A DNA stretch of 64,000 nt from Calidifontibacillus erzurumensis (GTDB lineage: Bacteria; Bacillota; Bacilli; Bacillales; Bacillaceae_J): contig NZ_JABTTE010000001.1 in NCBI RefSeq assembly GCF_013303125.1, forward strand, positions 124,001-188,000, given 5' to 3'. The position numbers and the translations under genes are program-made. Under the pieces are notes generated by a model that worked only from the letters and a program-made list of their open reading frames with translations, ran no database searches and was not told the DNA's origin. The number at the start of each line of letters is the position of its first letter. The first letter of the stretch is position 1. Of the stretch, positions 24,067 through 35,160 are shown one piece after another.

Positions 24067-24396
24067 TTTTCTAGTAATTTAAATAAATATATATTACAAT
24101 AAAATATTGTGATTAATGAAAAATATTATGTTTATACTTGACAATGAAAGAATAAACTAGTAGTGGGTTTACGTATAATTCCTTGCCTTTTCGACAAAAA
24201 TCAAAATTATAAAATAATTTTTCTTAAGAAGGAATCCTTACAATTATGTAGAATAAAAAAGGTGGTGAACATTAAAATATATTTTATACAACCAATTTTA
24301 ATAAAATATGTCGAAATTTGGAGGAATTTTGAATAAGAAGATAGAATAAATTATAGTAGGTAGAATGATCAACTTCATGTACATGGTGATGAAAAA
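24067..24396. other. AT-rich leader region before dnaG
   Basis: No convincing gene is seen in these 330 bases. In B. subtilis yqxD lies here; no remnant of it was recognised. A TTGACA at 24138 has no well spaced -10, and a TATAAT at 24174 has no -35. A GTG-initiated 23-codon frame (from 24266) and a six-codon frame after GGAGG near 24325 are too short to call. The best signal is the sigma-H-like promoter at 24228-24256. Confidence 0.5.
24228..24256 (+). promoter_or_regulatory. Candidate sigma-H promoter for dnaG-sigA
   Basis: GAAGGAATC (24228-24236) and GTAGAATAA (24248-24256), 11 bases apart, match the sigma-H consensus RNAGGAWWW and RNNGAATWW with a single mismatch. A sigma-H promoter in the rpoD operon is known from B. 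subtilis, where it raises sigma-A expression on entry into stationary phase. Confidence 0.5.
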
Positions 24397-26211
24397 ATGG
24401 GAAATCGAATTCCCGAAGAAACCATTGAAGAAATACGAAACAAAATCGACATAGTTGAAGTAATTAGCGAATATGTTCAATTAAAAAAACAAGGTCGAAA
24501 TTATTTTGGACTTTGTCCTTTCCATGGCGAAAAAACGCCTTCTTTTTCTGTATCTGCTGAAATGCAAATCTATCACTGTTTTGGCTGTGGTGCTAGCGGC
24601 AATGTTTTTTCATTCATTATGAATGTTGAGAATTGCACGTTCGTTGAAGCCGTAACGACTCTTGCTGAAAGAATACATATTGATTTGCCAACGACAAGGA
24701 ATCAACAACCTTTCAATGAAAAAACAAATGATTTTAGTGTAGCATTGCGTGCCCACGACCTGCTACAAAAATTTTATCATCATTTCTTAGTAAATACAAA
24801 AGAAGGAAAAGATGCTCTTCTTTATTTAGAAAAAAGGGGATTCACCGATAAAGAAATTGAAAGATTTCAAATCGGCTATGCTCCCAATTCTTCCGATTTG
24901 GCAACTAGATTTTTTGAAAAAAGAGGCTTTAATCTTTATGAATTGGTTAAAAGCGGACTTCTTTCAAGAAGGGAAAGTGATGGAAAATTTTATGATCGAT
25001 TTCGAAATCGCATCATGTTTCCGATTTGGGATCACCAGGGCCGGACCATTGGCTTTGGGGGACGATCACTTAGTGATGAAGAACCAAAATATTTAAATAG
25101 TCCTGATACAAAGTTATTTAATAAAGGAAAGATATTGTATGGACTTCATTTGGCAAAACCGGCCATCCGTAAAAAGGAACAGGTCGTTTTGTTTGAAGGA
25201 TATATCGATGTCATATCCGCCTGGCGCGCTGGTGTTGAAAATGGTGTTGCTACCCTTGGGACTTCCTTAACAGAAGAACAGGCACGAATTATTCGGAGAA
25301 ATGCAGAAACTGTTGTCATTTGTTATGATTCCGATCATGCAGGTATCAATGCAGCCTACCGGGCACAATCAATTTTAACAAATGTCGGCTGTACAGTACG
25401 AATTGCGAAAATGCCAGAAGGTTATGACCCTGATGAATACATTTTAGCTTTTGGACATGAAAGTTTTCAAAAAAATGTAATCGATCAGAGCATGACTCTA
25501 ATGGCTTTTAAAATGGACTATTTGCGAAAAGGCAAAAATTTAAAAAATGAAGGAGAACTAATTGCCTATATCGAAGAAGTATTGAAAGAAATTAGCATGT
25601 TGCCGGGAGCTATTGAAAGGGATCACTATTTAAGGCAGCTTTCTGAGGAATTTTCCATATCGTTAGATGCTTTAAAAAGTGAGCAGTATCAAATTTATAG
25701 AAAATTAAGAAAAAACAAGGATATTTCATCTCTATATAGAAATAATAGTAATAATAATTTAAAAGCGGTTATTGTTAATAAGAAACTTCACCCGGCTTAT
25801 TATAATGCTGAAAGATTGATCCTTGCACATATGCTTAGGAGCAATGAAATTGCCCAACAAATTAAAGAGCAAATTGGTTGCTCATTTAATATAGATTCCC
25901 ATAATGCTATTGCTCTTTTTATTTATGGCTATTATGAAGAAGGTCATTCCCCAGATGTTAGTGGAATCATTCAAAATATTGATGATGAAGAGCTTAGAAG
26001 AATTGTTTCTGAGTTGGCAATGATTGAAATCAATTCGAACATATCCGATGAGGAATTATCTGATTATATAAAGCAGGTGTTGAATTATCCAAAATGGTTA
26101 AAAATAAAAGAAATCGAAAGAGAGAAATTACAGGCTTTGAAAGTAAACGATGTAATCAAGGCAGCGCAGCTTACCCAGCAGATGATCGAATTAAAAAAAG
26201 ACTTGAAATAA
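24397..26211 (+). CDS. dnaG: DNA primase DnaG
   Basis: DnaG makes RNA primers at the replication fork. The 604 residues contain the CHC2 zinc-binding domain (Cys40, His43, Cys61, Cys64), the TOPRIM catalytic core ([12 protein letters not shown] with its catalytic Glu, and DSDHAG) and a C-terminal DnaB-interacting helicase-binding domain. Start ATG 24397 gives [10 protein letters not shown], as in B. subtilis. It precedes sigA in the macromolecular synthesis operon; rpsU, which heads that operon in E. coli, lies elsewhere in this window. Confidence 0.97.
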   Translation: MGNRIPEETIEEIRNKIDIVEVISEYVQLKKQGRNYFGLCPFHGEKTPSFSVSAEMQIYHCFGCGASGNVFSFIMNVENCTFVEAVTTLAERIHIDLPTTRNQQPFNEKTNDFSVALRAHDLLQKFYHHFLVNTKEGKDALLYLEKRGFTDKEIERFQIGYAPNSSDLATRFFEKRGFNLYELVKSGLLSRRESDGKFYDRFRNRIMFPIWDHQGRTIGFGGRSLSDEEPKYLNSPDTKLFNKGKILYGLHLAKPAIRKKEQVVLFEGYIDVISAWRAGVENGVATLGTSLTEEQARIIRRNAETVVICYDSDHAGINAAYRAQSILTNVGCTVRIAKMPEGYDPDEYILAFGHESFQKNVIDQSMTLMAFKMDYLRKGKNLKNEGELIAYIEEVLKEISMLPGAIERDHYLRQLSEEFSISLDALKSEQYQIYRKLRKNKDISSLYRNNSNNNLKAVIVNKKLHPAYYNAERLILAHMLRSNEIAQQIKEQIGCSFNIDSHNAIALFIYGYYEEGHSPDVSGIIQNIDDEELRRIVSELAMIEINSNISDEELSDYIKQVLNYPKWLKIKEIEREKLQALKVNDVIKAAQLTQQMIELKKDLK

Positions 26212-26251
26212 CTACAACAGATCGTTTGAATTTTTGGAAGGAGGGGAACTG

Positions 26252-27394
26252 ATGGCTGAAAAAAGCGCTCGTTCAAAAGAAAAAGAAGTAGATACAGAAT
26301 ACACGCTTGACCAAGTAAAAGAGCAAATTGTTGAACTCGGAAAAAAGCGTGGTGTCCTTACATTTGATGAAATTGCTGAACGCCTATCGCCTTTTGAACT
26401 AGATTCAGACCAGATGGATGAATTTTATGAGTATTTAGCTGATAAAGGAATCGATGTAATTTCCAAAGTAGAACATGATGATGACATGATTGATGATCCT
26501 GGTTATCAAGAACTGGAAAAAGAAGAAGAGTTTGATTTAAATGATCTATCGGTTCCACCGGGAGTAAAAATAAACGATCCAGTCCGCATGTATTTAAAAG
26601 AAATTGGAAGGGTTGACTTATTGTCTGCCGAAGAAGAGATTGAACTTGCGGAACGAATTGAAAAAGGTGATGAAGAAGCAAAACGCCGTCTTGCCGAAGC
26701 AAATTTAAGGCTCGTTGTTAGTATAGCCAAACGGTATGTTGGACGTGGCATGTTATTCCTTGATTTAATTCAAGAAGGAAACATGGGATTAATCAAGGCA
26801 GTTGAAAAATTTGATCATCGGAAAGGGTTCAAATTCAGTACGTATGCAACTTGGTGGATCCGTCAAGCTATTACACGTGCGATTGCTGACCAAGCAAGAA
26901 CAATTCGTATTCCGGTTCATATGGTAGAAACAATCAATAAGTTGATTCGTGTTCAAAGGCAATTGCTTCAAGACTTAGGACGTGAACCAACCCCAGAAGA
27001 AATTGCTGAAGAAATGGATTTAACGCCAGAAAAAGTTCGTGAAATTTTAAAAATTGCTCAAGAGCCAGTTTCTTTGGAAACACCGATCGGCGAAGAGGAC
27101 GACTCACATTTAGGCGATTTTATCGAAGACCAAGAAGCAACATCACCATCCGATGCTGCTGCTTATGAACTTTTAAAAGAACAGTTGGAAGATGTATTAG
27201 ATACATTAACAGATCGAGAAGAAAATGTTTTGCGTCTTCGCTTTGGGTTAGATGATGGCAGAACTCGGACACTTGAAGAAGTTGGTAAAGTGTTTGGTGT
27301 AACAAGAGAACGTATCCGTCAAATTGAAGCAAAAGCATTGCGGAAGTTACGTCATCCAAGCAGAAGTAAACGCCTCAAAGACTTTTTGGAATAA
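26252..27394 (+). CDS. sigA: RNA polymerase housekeeping sigma factor SigA
   Basis: SigA is the primary sigma-70 factor. The 380-residue protein includes region 1.1, region 1.2/2 with the -10 recognition segment ([10 protein letters not shown]), region 3 and region 4.2 with the -35 helix-turn-helix ([20 protein letters not shown]). The ATG at 26252, after GGAGGGG, was preferred to TTG 26234. The length, close to B. subtilis SigA, reflects the lack of the non-conserved insert of E. coli sigma-70. It ends at a strong terminator. Confidence 0.98.
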   Translation: MAEKSARSKEKEVDTEYTLDQVKEQIVELGKKRGVLTFDEIAERLSPFELDSDQMDEFYEYLADKGIDVISKVEHDDDMIDDPGYQELEKEEEFDLNDLSVPPGVKINDPVRMYLKEIGRVDLLSAEEEIELAERIEKGDEEAKRRLAEANLRLVVSIAKRYVGRGMLFLDLIQEGNMGLIKAVEKFDHRKGFKFSTYATWWIRQAITRAIADQARTIRIPVHMVETINKLIRVQRQLLQDLGREPTPEEIAEEMDLTPEKVREILKIAQEPVSLETPIGEEDDSHLGDFIEDQEATSPSDAAAYELLKEQLEDVLDTLTDREENVLRLRFGLDDGRTRTLEEVGKVFGVTRERIRQIEAKALRKLRHPSRSKRLKDFLE

Positions 27395-27403
27395 AACGTT
27401 GGG

Positions 27404-27446
27404 AAATAGTTTACTTCATGTATAAGGAAGTAAACTATTTTTTGTT
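27404..27446 (+). terminator. Terminator after sigA
   Basis: AAATAGTTTACTTC and GAAGTAAACTATTT form a near-perfect 14-bp stem followed by T-rich sequence. Confidence 0.92.
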
Positions 27447-27465
27447 TTTTTTTGAGGTGAAATAT

Positions 27466-28011
27466 ATGGATAAAAATAGAAAAGAAATTATCTTAAAAGA
27501 AATCCATTTTTGGAAAGAGCATCATCTACTACCTGAACATTATTGCAATTTTTTAATCACCTTATATACAGAAGGTTCTGAATCTGAACGTAAGATTTAT
27601 GAAAAAAAACAGGTTGGATTACATAAAAAATTGTTTAGTTATTTCTTTTATGCTTATTTACTATTGCAGTTCTTATTAACGGTAGTTGTTTTATATTTTA
27701 CTGAAATGTCGATTGATTTGCAAATTGCTTCAGTCTCATTTTTTTTAATAGTAAACGCGCTAAGCATCGTTTACTTGTGGAAGAAAAAGCGACAGTTTTT
27801 TCATATTGCTCTCATCATTGGGGTATTAATACTATTTCTTACAACCGTTCATGTTAGTTCATTACTAACGGATGAATCCATTTATTTCTTTTTTACAGTG
27901 TTGTTAAATTGTGCATTTTGGGTATTCATCGGGTTTCGACTGCATTTAAAATATTTAATTATTTCTGGCATTTTGGGAGCTAGTCTTTTGATCATTTATT
28001 CATATTTGTAA
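27466..28011 (+). CDS. Hypothetical four- to five-pass membrane protein
   Basis: The 181-residue product has a soluble N-terminal helix pair (about 1-50, with a WKEHHLLPEHYCNFL segment) and five hydrophobic segments (about 58-80, 87-103, 110-128, 134-152 and 157-178). The N-terminal motif W-x4-LLP-x3-C-x-FL recurs in several uncharacterised Bacillus membrane proteins. ATG 27466, six bases after GAGGTG, was preferred over an upstream frame extension that overlaps the sigA terminator. Its function is not recognised. Confidence 0.75.
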   Translation: MDKNRKEIILKEIHFWKEHHLLPEHYCNFLITLYTEGSESERKIYEKKQVGLHKKLFSYFFYAYLLLQFLLTVVVLYFTEMSIDLQIASVSFFLIVNALSIVYLWKKKRQFFHIALIIGVLILFLTTVHVSSLLTDESIYFFFTVLLNCAFWVFIGFRLHLKYLIISGILGASLLIIYSYL

Positions 28012-28208
28012 ATAGCTGTAACTTGAATATTATATTTTTTTATTAACAATCTAATAATAGGAAGAATTTATTATTTTACTTAATGAAAAAATAAAAAATA
28101 TTTAAATTGTGCAATACCTCTTCCACGAAACAACTATTTCAAGTAAAATAAATAGTGTTGCAAACAATCGGGAAAATTGTGAATTTTGTACATAAGGAGG
28201 AAGAAAAA

Positions 28209-28580
28209 ATGAACCGCAATCCATTAATGCCATTTGCACTTATTGCTATTTTAGGTATCGTTTTAATGGTAGGGGTCTCGTATTGGGGATTAAACAATGC
28301 GGACAAGCTTCTTGCTGCAGAGGAGGGCGAGCAAACGAATACAGAACAAGCTGGACCTGCTGCTGATGATCCAGAAGGATTAGTTAAAGCAAGCTGTGCA
28401 TCATGTCATGGACAAAATCTTGAAGGTGGAGTAGGACCAGCATTAGCTGATGTTGGCAGCCGCTTATCTGCTGAAGAAATTGCTAATATTATTAACAATG
28501 GCCAAGGTGCAATGCCTCCTGGATTAGTTGACCCTGAAAAAGCGGAAGCAATTGCAGGATGGCTAGCAGAGCAAAAATAA
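28209..28580 (+). CDS. cccA: Cytochrome c550 (CccA), membrane-anchored
   Basis: CccA is a small membrane-bound c-type cytochrome in the aerobic electron transport chain. The 123-residue protein has one N-terminal transmembrane helix (about 8-28), an acidic linker, a heme-attachment motif CASCH and the axial methionine in GAMPPGL. ATG 28209 lies after AAGGAGGAAG; longer frames add residues not seen in the family. The 200 bp upstream hold no other gene. Confidence 0.94.
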   Translation: MNRNPLMPFALIAILGIVLMVGVSYWGLNNADKLLAAEEGEQTNTEQAGPAADDPEGLVKASCASCHGQNLEGGVGPALADVGSRLSAEEIANIINNGQGAMPPGLVDPEKAEAIAGWLAEQK

Positions 28581-28595
28581 TTTAGATTTTCTAGC

Positions 28596-28630
28596 AAGCT
28601 TTCTATCTCAAGGTAGAAAGCTTTTTACTT
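28596..28630 (+). terminator. Terminator after cccA
   Basis: AAGCTTTCTA and TAGAAAGCTT form the stem, followed by TTTAC and a T run. Confidence 0.88.
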
Positions 28631-28688
28631 TTTTATTCGAGAAGATTATAGTATACATAGCAATTATTGAAAAATTATAGGTGATAGA

Positions 28689-29402
28689 ATGAATGAGATG
28701 GTTTTATCAAAGAGGTTGAAAAAAGTTTCAAATGAAATCCCTCCCGGTTCCAAATTAGCTGATATCGGTTCTGACCATGCTTATTTACCATGTTATGCTG
28801 TTCTTGAAGGATTGGCTGTATATGCTGTTGCGGGAGAAGTGAACGAAGGACCTTATCAATCGGCCAAAAAACAGGTTGAAAAATTGAAGTTGGAAGATAG
28901 AATAAAGGTTCGAAAAGGCGATGGTTTGGAAGTCTTACAAAATGGAGAAGTCAGTGTAATTACCATTGCAGGAATGGGCGGGATATTAATAAGTGAAATT
29001 TTAGAGACTGGCAAAGAAAAACTTGAAGGAGTAAAAAGGTTAATTCTTCAACCAAATGTTGGAGCTAAAAATGTTAGACGTTGGCTTATTGAAAATGGTT
29101 GGGAACTTATAAAAGAACATATATTGGAAGAAGATCAAAAAATATATGAAATTCTCGTTGCTGAACGCGGGAACCCGCTCGCTCCATATCAAAATGAAAA
29201 GCTTGAATCAGCTTTATTGCTCGGTCCATTTCTAATGAAAGAGAAAAATGAAGTATTTATAAAAAAATGGACATATGAACTTGCGAAATGGAAAAAAATT
29301 ATGAAGCAGTTGGAAAATGCAGTATTAAATGATGAAACGATTGAAAAAAGAGAGAGAATCATGAATAAAATAGCAATAGTAGAGGAGGTTTTGCAATCAT
29401 GA
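28689..29402 (+). CDS. trmK: tRNA (m1A22) methyltransferase TrmK
   Basis: TrmK methylates N1 of adenosine 22 in tRNA. The 237-residue protein has the Rossmann SAM site [12 protein letters not shown] (about 23-34), AGMGG (about 97) and LILQPNV (about 118), followed by a C-terminal coiled-coil domain. Its stop codon overlaps the yqfO start by ATGA, so the pair is translationally coupled, as in B. subtilis. Confidence 0.95.
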   Translation: MNEMVLSKRLKKVSNEIPPGSKLADIGSDHAYLPCYAVLEGLAVYAVAGEVNEGPYQSAKKQVEKLKLEDRIKVRKGDGLEVLQNGEVSVITIAGMGGILISEILETGKEKLEGVKRLILQPNVGAKNVRRWLIENGWELIKEHILEEDQKIYEILVAERGNPLAPYQNEKLESALLLGPFLMKEKNEVFIKKWTYELAKWKKIMKQLENAVLNDETIEKRERIMNKIAIVEEVLQS

Positions 29403-30517
29403 AATTTGCAAATGGCCAAGAAATCATCCAGGAGTTTGAAAGATTTGCTCCAAAATATTTAGCAATGGATGGGGACAAAATAGGTTTACAAATCGGCACG
29501 CTGAACAAGCCGATAAAAAAGGTGATGGTTGCCTTAGATGTTTTGGAAGAGGTTATTGATGAAGCTATAAAAGAAGAAGTAGATTTGATCATTGCCCACC
29601 ATCCACCTATCTACAATCCATTAAAAACAGTCATCACTGACAATCCATCTGGTAGAATTGTTTCTAAATGTTTAAAACATGATATTGCCGTTTATGCAGC
29701 GCATACGAATTTAGATATTGCAAATGGAGGAGTTAACGATCTGTTAGCAGCTGCATTAGGATTGCAAAATATTGAAGTGCTCGCACCGACTTATGAAGAG
29801 CGATTAAAAAAACTTGCAGTTTATGTTCCTGAGAGCCATGCGGAACAACTTAGAAATGCTTTAGGAAAAGCAGGAGCGGGAAATATCGGCAATTACAGTA
29901 ATTGTACATTTAATACTGCCGGTACCGGCACTTTTTTGCCAAATGATGAGGCTAATCCATTTATTGGTACGGCACGAAAGCTCGAATTTGTAGATGAAAT
30001 TAAAATTGAAACGATTTTCCCTGCATCGATTCAAAATAAAGTGATTCGTGCTCTTTTAAATGTCCATCCTTATGAAGAGCCAGCGTATGATATTTATCCT
30101 TTAGAAAATGAAGGAGAAATTTTCGGATTGGGACGGATCGGTTTTCTACCGCAAGAAATGACGTTAAAACAGTTTGCGGAACATGTAAAGAAAAGTTTTG
30201 AAGTGCCTTTTGTTCGCGTCGTTGGTAAATTGGATGCAACGGTTCGGAAAGTGGCTGTTCTTGGAGGAGATGGAAATAAATTTTGGACAAAAGCTAAGTT
30301 TAAAGGTGCCGATGTTTATGTGACGGGCGATGTGTATTATCACGTTGCCCATGATGCGATGATGGAAGGACTTCATATTGTAGATCCTGGCCATAACGTC
30401 GAGAAAGTGATGAAACAAGGGGTCGCTAATATCTTGGAAAACTTTATAATAGAAAAAAAATATAATACAAAAGTAATCATTTCCCGCATTCATACGGATC
30501 CGTTCCAAGTAGTATAA
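29399..30517 (+). CDS. yqfO: Nif3-like dinuclear metal centre protein YqfO
   Basis: This 372-residue NIF3/GTP cyclohydrolase I type 2-like protein has metal-binding histidines in [12 protein letters not shown] and AHTNLDI, a PII/CutA-like insert in the middle (about 135-230) and the C-terminal half of the NIF3 domain. The physiological role is not established; Nif3 family members are toroidal hexamers binding two divalent metals. It overlaps trmK by four bases. Confidence 0.93.
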   Translation: MKFANGQEIIQEFERFAPKYLAMDGDKIGLQIGTLNKPIKKVMVALDVLEEVIDEAIKEEVDLIIAHHPPIYNPLKTVITDNPSGRIVSKCLKHDIAVYAAHTNLDIANGGVNDLLAAALGLQNIEVLAPTYEERLKKLAVYVPESHAEQLRNALGKAGAGNIGNYSNCTFNTAGTGTFLPNDEANPFIGTARKLEFVDEIKIETIFPASIQNKVIRALLNVHPYEEPAYDIYPLENEGEIFGLGRIGFLPQEMTLKQFAEHVKKSFEVPFVRVVGKLDATVRKVAVLGGDGNKFWTKAKFKGADVYVTGDVYYHVAHDAMMEGLHIVDPGHNVEKVMKQGVANILENFIIEKKYNTKVIISRIHTDPFQVV

Positions 30518-30555
30518 ATTATCATAATTGGCACGAGCGATGAAAAATATTTGCA

Positions 30556-30597
30556 TTAAAAAAGGTGTATATTGCTTATATTAGTAATATACACCTT
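30556..30597 (-). terminator. Terminator for ispH, between converging genes
   Basis: AAGGTGTATATT and AATATACACCTT form a perfect 12-bp stem. On the minus strand it is followed by a T6 run, so it mainly serves ispH; the plus-strand tail is weaker. Confidence 0.85.
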
Positions 30598-30615
30598 AAT
30601 GTTTTCATCAATCGT

Positions 30616-31560
30616 TTATCGTTTAATTTTCGGCAATATTTTGTCTAAAGTGACTTTACGTTCAATTTTCCAAGTAGATTCATCATTAGGGTCAAATTGT
30701 TCTAAAAATGCAATTACTTCTTTTGTAATAGGTGTAGGTGTTGAAGCCCCGGCAGTTACAGCAACCTTTTTGATATTTTTTAACCAATCAATATTAATTT
30801 CGGATACGTCAGCAATTCGATAGGCAGGGGTGCCTGCAATTTCCTCTGAAACTTGTGCTAAACGATTTGAATTGTTGCTGCGCGGGTCACCGACTACTAT
30901 CGTCAAATCAGCATCTTTTGCTTGTTCAGCAACTGCTTCTTGACGAACTTGTGTAGCCATGCAAATTTCATTATGAATCTCTGCTTGTGGATATTTTTCT
31001 TTTACCTTTTTCATTATATCGGCAACATCCCATTGGCTCATCGTTGTTTGATTTGTTACGATAATTTTATCGGATTTAATCTCAAGGTTTTCAAGATCTT
31101 GTTCATTTTCAATTAAATGAACAATTTCTGGTGCGATTCCAAGAGCACCTTCTGGTTCTGGATGGCCTTTTTTGCCGATATAAATGACTTCATAGCCTTT
31201 TGATTTGGCATCACGGATGAGATCATGAGTTCTTGTGACGTCAGGGCAAGTAGCATCAAGAACTGTTAGCCCGCGTTCCTCAGCGAGCTTTTTAACTTCA
31301 GGAGAAACACCATGTGCTGTAAAAATTACTGTGCCTTCGGTTATTTCTTCAAGAAGTTCTTTTCTTGACTTTCCTTTTATATCCAATGTGATTATATTTT
31401 CTTTTGCAAATGCTTCTGTAACATGTTGATTATGAACAATCATACCTAATATATATATAGGTCTAGGTAAATTTTTATCGAGTGCTGCGTTTTGGGCAAT
31501 TACCATTGCATCAACAACACCGTGGCAATAGCCTCTAGGAGAAATTTTTATAACTTCCAT
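30616..31560 (-). CDS. ispH: 4-hydroxy-3-methylbut-2-enyl diphosphate reductase IspH
   Basis: IspH catalyses the last step of the MEP isoprenoid pathway, reducing HMBPP to IPP and DMAPP with a 4Fe-4S cluster. The three cluster cysteines lie in GYCHGV (Cys12), DATCPDVT and NEICMATQ. The start at 31560 ([14 protein letters not shown]) follows AGGAGG by eight bases and gives the usual 314 residues; an upstream in-frame ATG is rejected. ispG, the preceding step of the pathway, is encoded 4 kb away on the same strand. Confidence 0.96.
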   Translation of the reverse strand: MEVIKISPRGYCHGVVDAMVIAQNAALDKNLPRPIYILGMIVHNQHVTEAFAKENIITLDIKGKSRKELLEEITEGTVIFTAHGVSPEVKKLAEERGLTVLDATCPDVTRTHDLIRDAKSKGYEVIYIGKKGHPEPEGALGIAPEIVHLIENEQDLENLEIKSDKIIVTNQTTMSQWDVADIMKKVKEKYPQAEIHNEICMATQVRQEAVAEQAKDADLTIVVGDPRSNNSNRLAQVSEEIAGTPAYRIADVSEINIDWLKNIKKVAVTAGASTPTPITKEVIAFLEQFDPNDESTWKIERKVTLDKILPKIKR

Positions 31561-31649
31561 CCCGAGACCCTCCTTTCGTAACTCCATTAACTTTAGGTTA
31601 TCCGCTTATTAATTATAAGCGAGAGGCGCAGGAATTACAAAGGAAAGTC

Positions 31650-32246
31650 CTAAATATATAATTTTGGTTTTGATGGTCTCGTCTTCAGTTCTTTTGGCTT
31701 GTTTGTTGTTTTATGAATGAATAATTGTTCTTCTTGATGTTGCATATGTTCATCAGAGTCACTATTTTCATTCTCCGAATCGTTCGTTTCATTAGAATCT
31801 ATACTATTTAATTCTTTCATCATTTTTAACATGGCTGGCATGTTCTTAATAAAAGGCCCATATTGCTGAACCATTGGTCCGATTTGTTGAGCAATGCCGA
31901 TCGCTTTTTGAATATTATTTAACATGCCGGGGAGACCGCCTGATGAGAAATTTCCTAGTAAATTTGAGAATCCGCTTGCCCCACCAAACATTTGAGGACC
32001 TACACCTGGTTGAAATCCCGATCCAAACATGTTAGGAAAATTAAAGCCGTGAGAACCGAAACCGATACCTCCCTGGAAAGGCGCATGATTCCCTCCAAAG
32101 CCGAAAAGCTTAGAAAATAATTGTCCAAATCCTCTCGGCTGATGATGCATTGGATTTGGCATCATTGGCCATTGTCTAAACGGGTATTTGGTTGGTCGTT
32201 GTATTGGCATACGCATTGGGAAACCGTTCTGTCTATAAGGAAACAT
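31650..32246 (-). CDS. yqfQ: VrrA/YqfQ family low-complexity protein
   Basis: The 198-residue protein has an N-terminal region rich in Pro, Met, Gln, Gly and Phe (about 1-115), a short helical segment and an acidic then basic tail. It matches the YqfQ/VrrA family, whose B. anthracis member carries the variable-number repeat used for strain typing. The position between ispH and cshB is conserved. Ribosome site GGAGG lies six bases before ATG. The function is unknown, with a spore-associated role suspected only from the composition. Confidence 0.85.
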   Translation of the reverse strand: MFPYRQNGFPMRMPIQRPTKYPFRQWPMMPNPMHHQPRGFGQLFSKLFGFGGNHAPFQGGIGFGSHGFNFPNMFGSGFQPGVGPQMFGGASGFSNLLGNFSSGGLPGMLNNIQKAIGIAQQIGPMVQQYGPFIKNMPAMLKMMKELNSIDSNETNDSENENSDSDEHMQHQEEQLFIHKTTNKPKELKTRPSKPKLYI

Positions 32247-32443
32247 TCTATTCCTCCTTTCTTAAATGAAATAACACATCCGCTCATAGTTAAAATATGC
32301 GGAATTTGTACGAAAGTGTTAGTTGCTCAAATGTTTGGTTAAAATGAAAAGGCGGTATTGTTAGATATTTTTTCATGTTTGTCTTATACTAATAAGATGA
32401 TAGAAAAATTATAGTTACGAAAACAAATAAGGGGATTTACTAA

Positions 32444-33763
32444 ATGGAGAAATCAACATTTACCCAATTTGAATTAAAAGCATTTTTGCTAGAAGCTATC
32501 GAACATATTGGTTTTCAAAAGCCAACAGAAATCCAAGCAAGAATTATTCCAATTATAAAAAAAGGTGAAAGTGTAATCGGCCAATCGCAAACAGGCACGG
32601 GAAAAACCCATGCTTACTTACTTCCAGTTCTCGACCGTATAAACCCACAAAAGGAACAAGTCCAAGCTGTCATAACAGCACCTACAAGAGAACTTGCTAG
32701 TCAAATTTTCGAAGAATTAAACAAGCTTATCTCTTTTTGTCCGGAACAAGAACAAATAACAGCAAAACTTTTTATTGGTGGTACGGACAAGCTTCGAGCG
32801 ATCGAAAAACTAAAGAGCCAACCACATGTCGTCGTCGGTACACCTGGCCGAATTAACGATCTCATTAAAGAACAGGCATTATTTGTTCATACAGGTACGA
32901 TGCTTGTTGTAGATGAAGCGGATTTAATGTTGGATATGGGATTTATATTTGATGTTGATCAAATTGCTGCACGGATGGCACAGGAGTTGCAAATGCTCGT
33001 ATTTTCGGCAACAATCCCTGAAAAATTAAAACCTTTTTTGAAAAAATATTTAGAAAATCCTACATTTACTGCTGTTGCTCCTAGACAAGTGGCAGCTGAG
33101 AAAATTGAACATTTATTAATACCATTAAGGCATCGTGACAAAATAGAACTCGTATATGAAATTTCCAAACAATTTAATCCATATTTAGCACTTATTTTTA
33201 CAAATACGAAAGTAATAGCAGATGAAGTGGCTGATCGTTTGCTTGAAAAAGGATTAAAAGTTGGACGGATCCATGGAGATTTAACACCTCGTGAAAGAAA
33301 GAAAATGATGAAGCAAATAAAAGATCTCGAGTACCAATTCATAGTTGCCACCGATTTGGCATCAAGGGGCATTGATATTGAAGGTGTCAGTCATGTTATT
33401 AACTATGAATTGCCATCGGATTTAGCTTTTTATATTCATAGGGTTGGCCGAACAGCTCGTGCAGGATTTTCAGGGACTGCAGCTACCATTTATGAAGCTC
33501 GTGATCGACATGCTTTGGACAAGCTTGAAAAAATGGGGATTGATTTTAAACATGTCGACATTAGAAATGGAGAATGGATTGATTTAGGTGTACGAGACAA
33601 AAGAAAAGAAAGAAAAAAACAATTGGACGAACCTGAAATAATTGCACATAAAGTGATTAAAAAACCTAAAACTGTGAAGCCGGGTTATAAAAAGAAGCGC
33701 CAACAATTAATTGAACAGTTTGTTAGAAGAGAAAAGAGGAAAATGAAAAAACGAAGTAAATAA
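32444..33763 (+). CDS. cshB: DEAD-box RNA helicase CshB
   Basis: CshB is a cold-shock-related ATP-dependent RNA helicase. The 439 residues contain the Q motif (FQKPTEIQ), motif I SQTGTGKT, motif II DEAD, motif III SAT, motif [11 protein letters not shown] and motif [12 protein letters not shown], then a short basic tail of Lys and Arg residues (about 385-439). It is followed 13 bases later by nfo, as in B. subtilis. Confidence 0.95.
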   Translation: MEKSTFTQFELKAFLLEAIEHIGFQKPTEIQARIIPIIKKGESVIGQSQTGTGKTHAYLLPVLDRINPQKEQVQAVITAPTRELASQIFEELNKLISFCPEQEQITAKLFIGGTDKLRAIEKLKSQPHVVVGTPGRINDLIKEQALFVHTGTMLVVDEADLMLDMGFIFDVDQIAARMAQELQMLVFSATIPEKLKPFLKKYLENPTFTAVAPRQVAAEKIEHLLIPLRHRDKIELVYEISKQFNPYLALIFTNTKVIADEVADRLLEKGLKVGRIHGDLTPRERKKMMKQIKDLEYQFIVATDLASRGIDIEGVSHVINYELPSDLAFYIHRVGRTARAGFSGTAATIYEARDRHALDKLEKMGIDFKHVDIRNGEWIDLGVRDKRKERKKQLDEPEIIAHKVIKKPKTVKPGYKKKRQQLIEQFVRREKRKMKKRSK

Positions 33764-33776
33764 AGGGAGAGGAATT

Positions 33777-34670
33777 ATGTTATTAATTGGATCACACGTT
33801 TCAATGAGCGGGAAAAAAATGCTTCTAGGAGCGAGCGAGGAAGCCGTTTCCTATGGAGCGAATACGTTTATGATTTATACAGGTGCCCCGCAAAATACGA
33901 GAAGGAAACCGATTGAAGAATTAAATATTGAGGCAGGCCTTTTGCATATGAAAAACAACGGCATTGAAGAAATTATTGTACATGCCCCGTACATCATTAA
34001 TATCGGTAATAGTGAAAAATTAGAAACATTTAAGCTAGGTGTTGATTTTTTGCGTTCTGAAATTGAAAGAACGGAAGCCATTGGAGCAAAGCAAATTGTG
34101 CTCCATCCTGGTGCACATGTCGGTGCGGGAGTCGAAAAAGGAATTAAAAAAATTATCGAAGGTTTAAATGAAGTTTTAACAAAAGACCAAAATGTTCAAA
34201 TTGCTCTTGAAACGATGGCAGGCAAAGGTTCAGAATGCGGAAGTACGTTTGAAGAACTTGCCCAAATCATTGACGGGACTACCCATTATGAAAAATTATC
34301 GATCTGCTTTGATACATGCCATACCCATGATGCCGGTTATGATATTGTTAATGATTTTGACGGTGTGCTTGAAGAATTTGACCGTATTATCGGACTTGAC
34401 CGTCTAAAAGTTTTGCATATTAATGACAGCAAAAACGAACGTGGGGCGCGAAAAGACCGCCACGAAAATATCGGTTTTGGAAAAATAGGCTTTGAAGCGT
34501 TAAATTATATCGTACATCACCCGCAATTGGAACATATACCAAAGATTCTTGAAACACCATATGTAGGTGAGGATAAGAACAATCAAAAACCACCGTATCG
34601 GTTTGAAATAGCAATGCTAAAATCAAAGCAATTTGATGAAAATCTTTTAGAAAAAATTGTTCAGCAATAA
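33777..34670 (+). CDS. nfo: Endonuclease IV (AP endonuclease)
   Basis: Nfo cleaves DNA 5' of abasic sites in base-excision repair, using three zinc ions. The 297-residue TIM-barrel protein has the zinc ligands expected: His in VHAPY, His in LHPGAH, Glu in ALETMAG, Asp-His in [10 protein letters not shown], His in LHINDS, DRHENIG, and Glu in ILETP. It is probably co-transcribed with cshB and ends at a terminator. Confidence 0.96.
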   Translation: MLLIGSHVSMSGKKMLLGASEEAVSYGANTFMIYTGAPQNTRRKPIEELNIEAGLLHMKNNGIEEIIVHAPYIINIGNSEKLETFKLGVDFLRSEIERTEAIGAKQIVLHPGAHVGAGVEKGIKKIIEGLNEVLTKDQNVQIALETMAGKGSECGSTFEELAQIIDGTTHYEKLSICFDTCHTHDAGYDIVNDFDGVLEEFDRIIGLDRLKVLHINDSKNERGARKDRHENIGFGKIGFEALNYIVHHPQLEHIPKILETPYVGEDKNNQKPPYRFEIAMLKSKQFDENLLEKIVQQ

Positions 34671-34686
34671 AAAATGGAAGTTGGAG

Positions 34687-34725
34687 AGGCTGAGAAAAGG
34701 TTCATAACCTTCGCTCAGCTTTTTT
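34687..34725 (+). terminator. Terminator after nfo
   Basis: GCTGAG and CTCAGC pair, with an inner AGGTT/AACCT stem, followed by a T6 run; it lies between converging nfo and the DUF2624 gene. Confidence 0.85.
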
Positions 34726-34727
34726 AT

Positions 34728-34997
34728 TTAAAGTTTATTTTTAAACTCATTAAGCAATTGGTTTGCCTTTTTAGCTAAATGTATATTTACTTCTTTTCCA
34801 ATTTTTTTTATTATTTTCCGATGTTGCTCATCATCATTAACATTTATTGATCGTTCCGCTTTTAATATACTGATGATTTTGGCAGCTTCATTTTTCGTTA
34901 AGCTCACATTGTATTTTTTTGCATGGACTAACAATTCATCCGGTGTAATGGCTTTTAATTTTTGATTGATAAACTGTTGTACGATCATACGATTCAT
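34728..34997 (-). CDS. yqfT: DUF2624 family protein (YqfT)
   Basis: This 89-residue helical protein begins MNRMIVQQFINQKLKAIT and continues with amphipathic, Lys-rich helices; no catalytic motif is seen. Length, sequence type and position downstream of nfo in the opposite direction fit B. subtilis YqfT (DUF2624), whose role is unknown. AAAGG lies about eight bases before the ATG. In B. subtilis yqfU, zur and yqfW follow; they are absent here. Confidence 0.8.
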   Translation of the reverse strand: MNRMIVQQFINQKLKAITPDELLVHAKKYNVSLTKNEAAKIISILKAERSINVNDDEQHRKIIKKIGKEVNIHLAKKANQLLNEFKNKL

Positions 34998-35160
34998 TGT
35001 ATGCCTTTCCCCTCTCTTTATGCCGCTTACATATATTCATCATATGTGCTCTCATTAAAGTGGTTCTATCCAAAAATTGATAAGGACAGTTATAAATGAT
35101 TCGTGAAAAAAAAGTCTATACTATGAATGCTCCTCAAATTATGAAAGTGAGGGATCTTTA

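Noticed and set aside
24138-24179. TTGACA and TATAAT before dnaG as a sigma-A promoter
   Set aside because: The two hexamers are 30 bases apart, too far to work together.
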